DNA of 64,000 nucleotides from Acidimicrobiales bacterium (GCA_022425325.1 JAKMFW010000082.1:1-64000), one strand, 5' to 3'. Positions 8,708 through 18,128 are shown, counted from the stretch's first letter. Notes: generated by a model from the sequence alone, not told the origin. Translations and numbers: made by a program.

Positions 8708-11248
8708 TCAGGTGTCGTCGGCGCCGGTGGCGGAGTCGTCCTCCACCCCGTCCTCGCCCTCGTCGTCATCCTCGACGCTGACGAGGGCGATTGAAGCGAC
8801 CTGGTCGTCGTCGTCGGGCGAGATCACCTTGACCCCCGACGCCGATCGGCCCTGGATCGAGATGTCGTCGGCGCGGGTGCGGATCATGACGCCTTGGCGG
8901 GTGACCGCGAGAACTTCATCATCGTCGTCGACCACGAGCGTGCCCACGACCGGGCCCTTCTCGTCGACGATCTTGATACCGACCACGCCCATACCGCCCC
9001 GGCCCTTGGTCGGGTACTCGTCGACGGGCGTGCGCTTGCCGAATCCCTGCTCGGTGATGTGCAGGAGCGTGGCGCCATCTCTGGCGATGTCGCAGGCGAC
9101 GAGTTCGTCGCCTGCCTTCTTGAACTTCAGACCGATGACACCAGCTGCGTTTCGGCCCATCTCACGAACCTGGCTCTCCTTGAACCGGATCGTCTGGCCG
9201 AACCGGCTCGAGAGCAGGATGTCGAAGACACCGTTGGTGGGGATGACCTCGACGAGCTCGTCATCGTCGTTGAGCTTGATGGCGATGAGCCCAGCCTTCA
9301 GTGAGGAGTCGTAGGCGTTGAAGCGGGTCTTCTTCACTCGGCCCTTTGCGGTGGCGAAGAACAGGTAGCGCATCGTCTCGTAATCGCGCGTGTCGATGAT
9401 CGCTTGGATCGTCTCCCCATCCTGCAAGGGGAGGAGATTGACGATCGCCGTGCCACGCGACGTCCGACTGGCAACCGGAATCTCGTGGGCCTTGAGTCGA
9501 TAGACCCGCCCGCGGGTCGAGAAGAACAACAGGTACGAGTGCGCGGACGTCTGGATCATCTGGGTGATCGTGTCCTCGTCCTTGAGTTTGGCCCCGGCGA
9601 TCCCCCGGCCACCGCGGCCCTGCGCCCGAAACTCTTCGGCGGGCGTGGTCTTCACATACCCGGTGGCGGTCATCGTGAACACCAGTGGGTCGTCGTCGAT
9701 GAGATCCTCGATGTCGAACTCACCCGGATCGATCTCCAGGCTCGAACGGCGGGGCTCGGCAAAGGTCTCGCGCACCTCGCCCAACTCGTCGATGATGACC
9801 TCCCGGAGCTTGTTCTCGTCGCCGAGGATCTCCTGCAAACCGGTGATGGTCTCGGTGAGTTCGGTCTGTTCCGTCTCCAGATCGGCACGGCCGAGACGGG
9901 TGAGCCGACCAAGTTGCATGTCGAGAATGTGGTTGGCCTGGACTTCGGAAAAGGCAACGGCTTCTCCCCCACCCTCCGGGGTGATGCCGGCCATGAGCGC
10001 TTCGCGGGCCGCAGCGCGATCCTCGCTTGCGCGGATCGTCGCGATGATCTCGTCGATGAGATCGAGGGCCTTGATGAGACCTTCGACGATGTGCAGGCGC
10101 TTTTCGGCAATATCGAGGCGGTACTGCGAGCGGCGGGTGATGACATCGATCTGGTGATCGACATAGGCCTGCAGCGCATCGAGCAGGTTGAGTGTGCGAG
10201 GCACACCACCGACGAGGGCGACCATGTTGACGCCGAAGCTCGTCTGCAGCGGCGTGGCCCTCCAGAGGTTGTTGAGTACGACCTCGGGGTTGGCGTCTCG
10301 CTTGAGCGTGATCACGAAGCGGGTGTCGTCGCCGGACGATTCATCGTTGATGTCGCGAATGCCTTCGAGTTCACGGTTGTTGACCAGCTCGGCAATCTTG
10401 CGAGCGACGGCACCAGCCGAGACCTGATAGGGCAGTTCGGTGACGACGATCGACTGGGTCTGGCCCTTCTCCTCGATCTCGACCTTCGCCCGCATCTTCA
10501 CCGAACCCCGCCCGGTGCGATACGCGGATTCGATCCCGACCCGACCGAGGATCTGCCCGCCCGTCGGGAAGTCAGGACCTCGCACGAACTCCATCAGGTC
10601 ATCGACCGTGGCGTCGGGATTCCGCAGCAAGTGCACCACCGCTGCGCAGACCTCGTCGAGGTTGTGCGGCGGAATATTGGTGGCCATGCCGACGGCAATG
10701 CCCTGCACCCCGTTGACCAGCAGGTTGGGGAAGCGAGCCGGCAGAACCGTCGGCTCCTGGAATTCGGCCGAATAGTTGTCGGCGAAGTCGACGGTGTCCT
10801 CATCGATGTCGGCGAGCATCTGCATCGCTAGCGGGCTGAGCCGGCATTCGGTGTATCGGTCGGCGGCAGGAGGATCCTCGGGCGAGCCGTAGTTGCCGTG
10901 GAAGGCGATCAACGGGTGACGCAACGAGAACGGCTGTGCCATTCGCGCCAGCGCGTCGTAGATCGCCGAGGTGCCGTGCGGATGGAAACGAGCGGCGACA
11001 TCGCCCGAGACGCGGGCGCACTTCACAAAGTTGCGATCCGGCCGGAATCCCTGGTCGAACATTCCCCAGAGGATCCGACGGTGAACAGGCTTGAGGCCGT
11101 CGCGCACGTCCGGAAGTGCACGGCTGATGATGACCGACATCGCATAGTCGAGGAAGGAGGACTCCATTTCCTCCTGAATCTCGATGACCGTGATGTCATC
11201 GGGTTCGTCGGTGTCGTTGTCGATGTCGGTGGGTGGCACGTCGCTCAT
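8708..11248 (-). CDS. gyrA: DNA gyrase subunit A
   Basis: An 846-residue type IIA topoisomerase subunit that breaks and rejoins DNA and, with GyrB, introduces negative supercoils. DYAMSVIISRALPDVRDGLK marks the N-terminus. The catalytic tyrosine lies in ADRYTECRLSP, and the C-terminal half carries beta-pinwheel repeats, including the GyrA-box-like QGRGGRG. The winged-helix block reads HPHGTSAIYD, with Thr93 where most gyrases have Asp (E. coli position 82). An acidic tail closes the protein. It follows gyrB by 11 bp, so the two are very probably co-transcribed. Confidence 0.97.
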   Translation of the reverse strand: MSDVPPTDIDNDTDEPDDITVIEIQEEMESSFLDYAMSVIISRALPDVRDGLKPVHRRILWGMFDQGFRPDRNFVKCARVSGDVAARFHPHGTSAIYDALARMAQPFSLRHPLIAFHGNYGSPEDPPAADRYTECRLSPLAMQMLADIDEDTVDFADNYSAEFQEPTVLPARFPNLLVNGVQGIAVGMATNIPPHNLDEVCAAVVHLLRNPDATVDDLMEFVRGPDFPTGGQILGRVGIESAYRTGRGSVKMRAKVEIEEKGQTQSIVVTELPYQVSAGAVARKIAELVNNRELEGIRDINDESSGDDTRFVITLKRDANPEVVLNNLWRATPLQTSFGVNMVALVGGVPRTLNLLDALQAYVDHQIDVITRRSQYRLDIAEKRLHIVEGLIKALDLIDEIIATIRASEDRAAAREALMAGITPEGGGEAVAFSEVQANHILDMQLGRLTRLGRADLETEQTELTETITGLQEILGDENKLREVIIDELGEVRETFAEPRRSSLEIDPGEFDIEDLIDDDPLVFTMTATGYVKTTPAEEFRAQGRGGRGIAGAKLKDEDTITQMIQTSAHSYLLFFSTRGRVYRLKAHEIPVASRTSRGTAIVNLLPLQDGETIQAIIDTRDYETMRYLFFATAKGRVKKTRFNAYDSSLKAGLIAIKLNDDDELVEVIPTNGVFDILLSSRFGQTIRFKESQVREMGRNAAGVIGLKFKKAGDELVACDIARDGATLLHITEQGFGKRTPVDEYPTKGRGGMGVVGIKIVDEKGPVVGTLVVDDDDEVLAVTRQGVMIRTRADDISIQGRSASGVKVISPDDDDQVASIALVSVEDDDEGEDGVEDDSATGADDT

Positions 11249-11259
11249 GATTCAGCCCC

Positions 11260-13317
11260 TCAGAAGTCCAGGTTCCGGACTTCGCGTGCGTTGGTGACGA
11301 TGAAGTTCTTGCGCTGTTCGACGTCGTCACCCATGAGGATCGACATGACCTCATCAGCGATTGCCGCCTGTTCGACCGAGACCTGCAGCAGGGATCGGCT
11401 GGCGACGTCCATCGTCGTGTCGCGCAATTCGTCCCAGTCCATCTCACCGAGACCCTTCAACCGCTGGAAATCCTTGGTGTAGTTGGGGCGTTCGGCCATA
11501 AAGGCGTCCTTTGCCGCATCGTCTTTCAGGTACACCGTCTCCTTGGTGGAGACCTTCGTGCTGTAGAGCGGCGGTTGGGCGATGTAGACATAGCCGGCTT
11601 CGACCAACGGGCGCATCTGCCGGAAGAAGAAGGTCAGCAGCAGTGTGCGGATGTGGCTGCCGTCGACATCGGCGTCGGCCAGCAGGATCACCTTGTGATA
11701 GCGGGCTTGGGTGACATCGAAGTCGTCGGCGAATCCGGCGCCGATCGCGGTGATCAACGATTGGACCTCGTTGTTCTTCAGCATCTTGTCGACGCGGGCC
11801 CGCTCGACGTTCAGGATCTTGCCTCGGATCGGCAGAATCGCCTGGGTCTCGGGGTCACGGGCCCGAACCGCCGAACCCCCCGCAGAGTCACCCTCGACGA
11901 TGAAGAGTTCACGACGTTCGGGCTCCTTCGCGGAGCAGTCCTTGAGCTTGTCGGGCATGCCGGCCCCGTCGAGCAACGACTTCGAGCGAATCGCCTTGCG
12001 GGCGTCAGCCGCCGCGACACGAGCTCGGGCGGCGTTGGTGGCTTTGGTGATGATGGCCTTGCCCTCAGCCGGGTGCTCTTCGAGCCACTCAGCCATCTTT
12101 TCGTTGGTGACCTTCTCGACCAGCGAACGCATCGAAACATTGCCGAGCTTCGACTTGGTCTGACCTTCGAACTGTGGCTCGCCGATGCGAGCGGAGATGA
12201 TCGCCGTGAGGCCTTCACGGATGTCCTCGCCTGTGAGGTTGTCGTCCTTTTCCTTCAGCAGGCCTTTGTCGCGTGCGTAGTTGTTGACCGTACGGGTCAC
12301 CGCAGTGCGGAAGCCCTGCTCGTGCATGCCGCCTTCAAGGGTGGAGATGCCGTTGGCGAAGCTGTGCAGACCATCGGAGTTGAAACCGGTGTTCCACTGG
12401 AACGCGATCTCGACCTCGTGTGGGTTGTCGTCGATGGTCTCGGCACCCGCGAAGTACCCGACTGCCTGGAACAAGGCCTCTTTGGAGGAGTTCACATGGA
12501 TGACGAAATCCATGATCCCGCCGTCGTACTTGAAGCTGAACCACCCATCAGGATCGTCGGTCTCGACGGTCGCATTAGGACGTTGGTCGCGAACACGGAT
12601 CTCGAGACCGCGGTTGAGAAACGCCATCATCTGGAAGCGTTCCTGCAGGGTCTGAAAGCGGTAGTCGGTCTCGTCGAAGATCGAACCGTCGGGCCAGAAC
12701 CGAACTGTGGTGCCGGTGCGAGATGCGCCGTCAGCGTCGGTCGGTGCATCGCCGATGACGGCGAGGCGATCCTTGAGTTCGCCGCCATCACCGAACGCCA
12801 TGGCATGGCGTTTGCCGTCACGGTCGATCTCGACCTCGACTCGTGCCGAGAGCGCGTTGACCACCGAGATACCCACGCCGTGGAGGCCGCCGGACACCTT
12901 GTACCCGTCGCCACCGAACTTGCCGCCGGCGTGCAGCACGGTGAGCACGACCTCGGCAGCGGTGAGGTCTTCATACTTGGGGTGCTTTCCGACCGGAATA
13001 CCACGGCCGTCGTCGCGAACCTCGATGCCGCCGTCGGGAAGAATCGAGACGTCGATACGGCTGCAGTGGCCGGCCATCGCCTCGTCGACGGAGTTGTCGA
13101 CAACTTCCCAGACAAGGTGGTGCAGACCCGTCGGGCCAGTCGAGCCGATGTACATACCCGGGCGTTTGCGGACGGCTTCGAGGCCTTCGAGAACGGTGAT
13201 GTCCTGCGCGCCGTACGACGACGGTTCGGTGGTGGTCAAAGGAGACTCCTGACTGGCCGCGGACGAAGCGTCCTCAGACGGTGTCGCGGGGGTGTTCAGC
13301 TCGCCGTCACCGCTCAC
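11260..13317 (-). CDS. gyrB: DNA gyrase subunit B
   Basis: A 685-residue ATPase subunit of gyrase. The GHKL domain shows VLEGLEAVRKRPGMYIGST, EVVDNSVDEAMAG and DDGRGIPVG. The TOPRIM domain shows the EGDSAGGSA motif and the DADVDGSHI metal site. The C-terminus ends in the usual MGDDVEQRKNFI region. The start is a GTG with SD sequence GGAGGG upstream. About 30 disordered residues precede the domain core. The 147-bp gap before it (13318-13464) probably holds a gyrB promoter, since the spacing is much larger than elsewhere in this gene string. I saw no certain -10 there. Confidence 0.97.
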   Translation of the reverse strand: MSGDGELNTPATPSEDASSAASQESPLTTTEPSSYGAQDITVLEGLEAVRKRPGMYIGSTGPTGLHHLVWEVVDNSVDEAMAGHCSRIDVSILPDGGIEVRDDGRGIPVGKHPKYEDLTAAEVVLTVLHAGGKFGGDGYKVSGGLHGVGISVVNALSARVEVEIDRDGKRHAMAFGDGGELKDRLAVIGDAPTDADGASRTGTTVRFWPDGSIFDETDYRFQTLQERFQMMAFLNRGLEIRVRDQRPNATVETDDPDGWFSFKYDGGIMDFVIHVNSSKEALFQAVGYFAGAETIDDNPHEVEIAFQWNTGFNSDGLHSFANGISTLEGGMHEQGFRTAVTRTVNNYARDKGLLKEKDDNLTGEDIREGLTAIISARIGEPQFEGQTKSKLGNVSMRSLVEKVTNEKMAEWLEEHPAEGKAIITKATNAARARVAAADARKAIRSKSLLDGAGMPDKLKDCSAKEPERRELFIVEGDSAGGSAVRARDPETQAILPIRGKILNVERARVDKMLKNNEVQSLITAIGAGFADDFDVTQARYHKVILLADADVDGSHIRTLLLTFFFRQMRPLVEAGYVYIAQPPLYSTKVSTKETVYLKDDAAKDAFMAERPNYTKDFQRLKGLGEMDWDELRDTTMDVASRSLLQVSVEQAAIADEVMSILMGDDVEQRKNFIVTNAREVRNLDF

Positions 13318-13464
13318 TCCGACCCTCCGAAATCCCTGTCGTGGCGAGCGAGATCCAGGGTTTTCGCGTTGCTTGAGGCGATCACATCGCGCTGGTCGAT
13401 AGGGCTGAACACGGTCCCCTCATCTTACCAGTTACACGCGTGTGATTTGTGGCAGTCAGACCCC

Positions 13465-13773
13465 TCAGGAACTCCTCGAAACGCGCACGTGAAGGCGGCG
13501 GATTCGATCGGTTCCGGTTGCTTCCGCGAGACGAGCCACCACCTCGCGTTCAAGCCACCGGAACTCTGCCGCCCAGGTCGGATCATCGGCTGTGACGGTC
13601 AACAAATCACCGTCGATCGAACCGGGTTTGGTGTGCTCTGCGAGGTCGGGACCGACGATCGATGACCAGGCGCGAAAGATGATGTCGAGGACGTCGACCG
13701 AGGGTGCGTTGAGGTTGCCGAGCAGCTTCTCCAGGCTTGCGTCGATCCGTTGTGGTCCCCGGTTCGTGTTCAC
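13465..13773 (-). CDS. dciA: DUF721 / DciA family replicative-helicase operator
   Basis: A 102-residue protein with the DUF721 pattern IFRAWSSIVGPDLAEHTKPG and LLTVTADDPTWAAEFRWLE. DciA proteins are the ancestral bacterial helicase operators that help load DnaB in genomes lacking DnaC or DnaI. The position between recF and gyrB is conserved in actinobacteria. The GTG start overlaps the recF stop (GTGA), so the two are translationally coupled. dnaB lies in the same window at 41 kb. The protein is short for the family and consists of little more than the KH-like DUF721 core. Confidence 0.88.
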   Translation of the reverse strand: MNTNRGPQRIDASLEKLLGNLNAPSVDVLDIIFRAWSSIVGPDLAEHTKPGSIDGDLLTVTADDPTWAAEFRWLEREVVARLAEATGTDRIRRLHVRVSRSS

Positions 13774-14855
13774 GGTGCTTCCAGCGTCAGTGTGCTGTCG
13801 TGCACCCGGATCACGTGATCAGGGCGGGCCGCGGAGGGTAGGCCGGTCGCCGTCGTGAGGATCCGCTGCCCCCCCGGCAGCGCCTCGAGCAGCGCAGCCG
13901 CGCGATTTGGGTCGAGCTCGGAAAAGACATCGTCGAGCAACAGGACCGGTTCCGCCACACCGATGGCGCGGATCACACCATCGGCCGCGAGGCGAAGGGC
14001 AAGTGCGAGGGAGCGTTGCTCGCCCTGTGACGCGTGCGTTCGCGCCGGTGCCCCTGCAATCGTCACATGAATCTCGTCACGATGCGGGCCGACGGTGGTG
14101 ACGCCGCGGCGAACATCGAGATCTCGACTGGTGAGCAGCGCCTCGGCCAATGGACCGCTCCACGACGACTCGTAGTGGCATTCGACCATCGCCGCTTGCT
14201 GTGCGACGGCGTCGTAAGCCGTCGCGAGGATCGGTGCCATGTCATCGAGGATTGCCCGACGAGCAGCGCGCAACCGCTCCCCGACATCGGCGAGCTTCGC
14301 ATCCCACACCTCGAGCGTGAACTCGGCATCGGCGTCAAGTCGGCCGTGCGCACTTCGCAGCAATGCGTTGCGCTGCTTGAGCACCCGCTCCACCTCGCCA
14401 CGAAGTGCCGTATCACGAGGGTGGCGAGCTGCGACGGCGGCATCGATCCAGCCGCGACGCAACGACGGGCCGCCCTTGATCAATTCGAGATCGTCAGGAG
14501 AGAACACGGTGACCTGGACGACACCCAGGAGATCACTCGCCCGGTTCACCCGCTGGCGATTGATCTGGATCCGGTTGCGTCCCACCCTTGGGATCTCGAT
14601 CTCGACGAGCTGCTCTCGGCCGTCATCGGCCTCGATCGTCGAGCGGATCACCGCAGCCTCGGCACCAAGTCGGACCAGGGCGTCATCGGGAGCACCCCGA
14701 AAAGAGCCGGCGCCGGACATCCACGCGATGGACTCGATGAGATTCGTCTTGCCGTGGCCGTTCTCCCCGACAACCGCGGTCAGGCCGTCGCCAAACGACA
14801 CCTCGACACTTCGATACGAACGCCAGTCGGTGAGCGACAGGCTTCGGATCTTCAC
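13770..14855 (-). CDS. recF: DNA replication and repair protein RecF
   Basis: A 361-residue SMC-like ATPase that loads RecA at gapped DNA. It shows the Walker A motif GENGHGKTNLIESI, the signature region SQGEQRSLALALRLA and the Walker B motif LLLDDVFSELDPNR. The N-terminus MKIRSLSLTDWRSYRSVEV is typical. A GTG start lies 7 bp after the dnaN stop, and the 3' end overlaps the next gene by 4 nt. It therefore forms part of a compact dnaN-recF-dciA unit. Confidence 0.96.
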   Translation of the reverse strand: MKIRSLSLTDWRSYRSVEVSFGDGLTAVVGENGHGKTNLIESIAWMSGAGSFRGAPDDALVRLGAEAAVIRSTIEADDGREQLVEIEIPRVGRNRIQINRQRVNRASDLLGVVQVTVFSPDDLELIKGGPSLRRGWIDAAVAARHPRDTALRGEVERVLKQRNALLRSAHGRLDADAEFTLEVWDAKLADVGERLRAARRAILDDMAPILATAYDAVAQQAAMVECHYESSWSGPLAEALLTSRDLDVRRGVTTVGPHRDEIHVTIAGAPARTHASQGEQRSLALALRLAADGVIRAIGVAEPVLLLDDVFSELDPNRAAALLEALPGGQRILTTATGLPSAARPDHVIRVHDSTLTLEAP

Positions 14856-14862
14856 GCGTCGG

Positions 14863-15963
14863 TCAGCTCACGCGTACCGGCATCAGCAGGTACAAGAAGT
14901 TGGGATCATCAGACGACTTGAGCAACGCCGGCTTCAACTCGTCGACCGTCTCGAGAATGATCTCGTCGCCGGGAGCGACCTCGATCCCGTCGATCAGGTA
15001 CTCCGGGTTGAAGGCAACCGTGAGATCGTCACCGTTGTACGACGCTTCGACTGCCTCGTGAGCCTGGCCGACGTCCTGCGTTACCGCCACAAGTTCCAGA
15101 CCTTCGGACGACATCGCCAGACGAACCGGTGTCGATTCCTGCGCCAGGAGACGAACGCGGCGGACAGCATCGAGCAGGGTCTCCCGGTCAACCGTGAGAG
15201 CGTTGGGATGGTTACTCGGGATCAACCCGCGGTAGTTCGGGAAATCACCTTCGATCAACCGGGTTGTGACCTTGACCGGGCCGACTTCGAACCCAGCGTC
15301 GCGCTCGCCGAGACGAAGCGTGATCTCGTCGGCATCCCCGACCACACGCGACAGCTCCTTGAGTGCACGACTTGGCACGAGCACCTTCTGGCCCTCGCCG
15401 AGAATTGTCGTGCCCGCCAGGTCACGCACCGACAGACGGTACGAGTCGGTGGACACAAGACGAAGGCCGTCTTCCTCGGCCGCCATGAGCACACCGGTGA
15501 GAATCGGGCGAGCGTCATCGCTCGACGCAGCCTTCTCGACCTGATCGATCGCCGCTCGGAAAGCGGACGCGTCGAGCGTGACCGCGTTGCCGTCGGCAGA
15601 CGACAATTCCGGGAACTCGTCGGCAGGAATCACCCGGATCGAGAACTCCGAGGGTGCCGAGACAATGCGGGCGTCCTCGTCCTCGATGGCGATGTCGACG
15701 GCGCCTGGGCGAAGCGAGCGAGCCACATCGGAGATGAGCTTCGATGGGAGGACGGCGACACCGTCCTCACCGCCGGCTACTTCGACCTCAACCGTGATCG
15801 TCAGATCCAGGTCGCTTCCGGTCACGGTGAGGCGATCGCCGACCAACTCCATCCGCACGCCGGCGAGCACTGGAAGGGCGCCCCCGCGGGTGGTGACCGC
15901 TCGACCGGCGGCGCTGAGTGCTTCGACGAGCGTGTCGCGTTCGCAGCGGAACTTCATGCTCAT
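14863..15963 (-). CDS. dnaN: DNA polymerase III sliding clamp, beta subunit
   Basis: A 366-residue clamp with three DnaN domains. MKFRCERDTLVEALSAAGRAV opens domain 1, and the C-terminus (DDPNFLYLLMPVRVS) matches the conserved end of the family. The start is ATG at 15963, or the second ATG at 15957. The track's 45-residue upstream extension to 16098 runs into the origin region and is not expected to be translated. A weak GGAG lies about 15 nt upstream. The 228-bp gap to dnaA contains DnaA boxes. Confidence 0.96.
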   Translation of the reverse strand: MSMKFRCERDTLVEALSAAGRAVTTRGGALPVLAGVRMELVGDRLTVTGSDLDLTITVEVEVAGGEDGVAVLPSKLISDVARSLRPGAVDIAIEDEDARIVSAPSEFSIRVIPADEFPELSSADGNAVTLDASAFRAAIDQVEKAASSDDARPILTGVLMAAEEDGLRLVSTDSYRLSVRDLAGTTILGEGQKVLVPSRALKELSRVVGDADEITLRLGERDAGFEVGPVKVTTRLIEGDFPNYRGLIPSNHPNALTVDRETLLDAVRRVRLLAQESTPVRLAMSSEGLELVAVTQDVGQAHEAVEASYNGDDLTVAFNPEYLIDGIEVAPGDEIILETVDELKPALLKSSDDPNFLYLLMPVRVS

Positions 15964-16191
15964 GGTGTTACGACTTCTCCGAGTTGATTGAGATCCAGAT
16001 AGTAGAGGTACATAGGGCCTGTGGATTGTGGATGACACAGATTCTTCGTTGCGGTGACGCGGATATTGCTTCCCCACCGCGTCCCCGGCTGTCCACACGC
16101 ATGTCGGTGACCGGCCTCAACGCGGTGGACAAACCCACTGTCATCCCCGCGGTGTCCACCACTGATGGACATGCTGTACCCAGCATGATCC
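15964..16191. other. probable replication origin (oriC), dnaN-dnaA intergenic region
   Basis: This 228-bp non-coding gap holds a cluster of sequences close to the actinobacterial DnaA box (TTGTCCACA type). They are CAATCCACA and TCATCCACA (complement of 16020-16028 and 16027-16035, overlapping), CTGTCCACA (16089-16097), TTGTCCACC (complement of 16124-16132) and GTGTCCACC (16152-16160). The dnaN-proximal end is the most A+T-rich stretch (AGATCCAGATAGTAGAGG) and could be the unwinding region. The location is the usual one in this phylum. The gap is shorter than many actinobacterial origins. Confidence 0.72.
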
Positions 16192-17568
16192 TCAGGAGGG
16201 GGCGTTGAGCCGTTGCTGCAGCTCAGTGACCCGGTCGAAGATTTGCTGACGTTCCCCCATCCGACCCTCGATCTTGCGGCAGGCGTGCATGACGGTGGTG
16301 TGGTCACGAGCGCCGAACTCCTTCCCGATGTCAGGGAATGAGAGATCGGTCATGTTCCGGGTGACGTACATCGCAACCTGGCGAGCATCGACGAGCGGCC
16401 GGCGACGGCTACCGCCGATGATCTGTTCGACCTCGAAGCCGAACATCTCCGCGGTCATCTCGATGATGCGCTTGGCCGTGACCGGCTTCTTCTGGTTGTT
16501 GGTGATGAGGTCGCCGAGTACGAGCGAGGCGAGATCGACGGTGAGTGGTTGTTGCGTCAGGTTGGCGTAGGCCGTGACCTTGATGAGTGCACCTTCGAGT
16601 TCACGGATCGATTCAGTGATGTTCTCGGCGATGAACAACAGGACGTCGTGGGGGATCTCGATCGTCTTCGACTCGGCCTTCTTCGACAGGATCGCGATAC
16701 GGGTCTCGAGGTCCGGGCGTTGGATGTCGGTGATGAGACCCCACTTGAAACGGCTCCGAAGCCGATCCTCGAGCGTGGGCATTGCGTCCGGGGTGCGGTC
16801 CGACGAGAGCACGATCTGCTTGTCGTTCTGGTGGAGTTCGTTGAAGGTGTGGAAGAACTCCTCCTGGAGACCGTCCTTGCCTTCCATAAACTGAATGTCG
16901 TCGATCAAGAGCACATCGATGTCGCGGTAGCGACGTTTGAACTCCGGAAGGGCGTTGGTGCGGATCGCCTCAACGAACTCGTTTAGGAATGTTTCCGTCG
17001 AGACGTACCGGACGCGGTACGTCGGGTAATGGCTTGCCACATAGTGGGCGATTCCTCGGAGAAGGTGCGTCTTGCCGAGGCCGGAATCACCGTGGATGAA
17101 CAGGGGGTTGTAGCTCGCTGCCGGCGTCTCGGCGACGGACAGTGCGGCAGCGTGGGCAAAGCGGTTCGACGGGCCGATGACGAAATGTTCGAAGGTGAAT
17201 TTCTCGTCGCGTCCTGCCGGCGCCGAGTTGGTGGTGGCTGGAGCCGTGAGCCCGAGATCGGCGTTCGGGAGCTCGATCTCGAGAGTGTCATCGGTCGACC
17301 AATCGGTGTCGATCTCGACTCGAACGGAGACGTCGTGCGCAGCCGTCTCGTCGATCGCGTCCTGCACGAGACCGAGGTAGCGGCCCTCGATGCGTTCTTT
17401 CTGCAGCCCGTTCGGGACAACCAGGACGAGCTCTCCTTCGTCGAAGGCCACCGCCTTCGCCCCACTGAAGGTAGTTCGCCACACGGCGTCACTTACCTGC
17501 GCCCGAATGCTGGCCGCACAGTTGTTCCACAGACCGTCAGCGTCCCCAAGATCACCCACGCTCTTCAC
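16192..17568 (-). CDS. dnaA: chromosomal replication initiator protein DnaA
   Basis: A 458-residue AAA+ initiator that binds DnaA boxes and opens oriC. Domain I is residues 1-85. A short linker precedes the ATPase core, with Walker A GDSGLGKT (160-167), Walker B LLIDDIQFMEG and the arginine-finger region. Domain IV carries the DNA-binding signature GARDHTTVMHACRKIE. Domain II is brief, unlike the long domain II of Streptomyces. The GTG start lies just after GGAGAGGAA. Upstream boxes suggest autoregulation. Confidence 0.98.
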   Translation of the reverse strand: MKSVGDLGDADGLWNNCAASIRAQVSDAVWRTTFSGAKAVAFDEGELVLVVPNGLQKERIEGRYLGLVQDAIDETAAHDVSVRVEIDTDWSTDDTLEIELPNADLGLTAPATTNSAPAGRDEKFTFEHFVIGPSNRFAHAAALSVAETPAASYNPLFIHGDSGLGKTHLLRGIAHYVASHYPTYRVRYVSTETFLNEFVEAIRTNALPEFKRRYRDIDVLLIDDIQFMEGKDGLQEEFFHTFNELHQNDKQIVLSSDRTPDAMPTLEDRLRSRFKWGLITDIQRPDLETRIAILSKKAESKTIEIPHDVLLFIAENITESIRELEGALIKVTAYANLTQQPLTVDLASLVLGDLITNNQKKPVTAKRIIEMTAEMFGFEVEQIIGGSRRRPLVDARQVAMYVTRNMTDLSFPDIGKEFGARDHTTVMHACRKIEGRMGERQQIFDRVTELQQRLNAPS

Positions 17569-17993
17569 TTCCTCTCCACAGTGTCGTCCACAGGTGTGGA
17601 TGACGCATCACGTTCAGGGCGCGAACAACAAGCGTTCGTGGAGTGGTTAAGGCCCCCCGAAGACCCGCAGCCCGTGCGCAGGCGCCGAACATATCAACAA
17701 GGCAACGGGGCGCAAGTTGGGATTGTCGAATACCTCGAAACCCCAGGTCAGAGGGGGTTTTAGGCCACCAAGTGACATTGATGAAAGATGAAATGACATG
17801 AATGTCATTTCACGACCACGTCGTTCGTCGGCGACTCGGCAGCGGTTGTATCACATGCCCCACTCCATTCGGGCGTTGTCGCGCGGTTCTGCATGCCATA
17901 GATTTGATGGGTTGACACCTCAGGTTTGTCATCAAGAACAAGCCACCCCTGTCGATCCACACCTCGATCGACAGCAGACGAAGGACTCCGCAG
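17569..17993. promoter_or_regulatory. dnaA-rpmH divergent intergenic region with DnaA boxes
   Basis: A 425-bp gap without a convincing gene. Near dnaA are box-like sequences TCGTCCACA (17584-17592) and TCATCCACA (complement of 17595-17603), which fit dnaA autoregulation. A further CGATCCACA lies at 17953-17961. TTGACA near 17911 is a candidate -35 element for rpmH, although no good -10 follows at 17 bp. A perfect dyad lies at 17790-17811 (listed separately). The stretch 17640-17780 shows nothing I can name. Confidence 0.6.
17790..17811. promoter_or_regulatory. perfect 10-bp inverted repeat, candidate operator
   Basis: GAAATGACAT-GA-ATGTCATTTC is a 22-bp dyad with a 2-bp spacer in A+T-rich surroundings between dnaA and rpmH. 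A related half site (GTGACATT) lies just upstream at about 17772. The geometry fits a dimeric regulator site. The regulator is unknown. Confidence 0.45.
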
Positions 17994-18128
17994 ATGAAGC
18001 GTCCCTATCAGCCCAATGTTCGCAAACGTGCCAAGAAGCACGGGTTCCGGTCACGGATGAGCACACGAGGCGGCCGTGCCGTCCTCCGTTCTCGTCGTCA
18101 GAAGGGCCGCGCCCGTTTGTCGGCGTGA
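17994..18128 (+). CDS. rpmH: 50S ribosomal protein L34
   Basis: A 44-residue basic protein, too short for the ORF track. It reads [20 protein letters not shown] and ends [11 protein letters not shown], the full L34 consensus. It is part of the large ribosomal subunit near the exit tunnel. An SD-like GAAGGAC lies upstream. The TGA overlaps the GTG of rnpA (GTGA), reproducing the near-universal rpmH-rnpA pairing with translational coupling. Confidence 0.97.
   Translation: MKRPYQPNVRKRAKKHGFRSRMSTRGGRAVLRSRRQKGRARLSA

Noticed and set aside
9404-10831. 475-aa plus-strand ORF opposite gyrA
   Set aside because: Antisense shadow of gyrA. No ribosome site or recognisable motif.
11575-13665. A 696-aa plus-strand ORF opposite gyrB
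   Set aside because: It is a shadow of gyrB in GC-rich DNA. Its translation shows no domain and the minus strand encodes a full GyrB.
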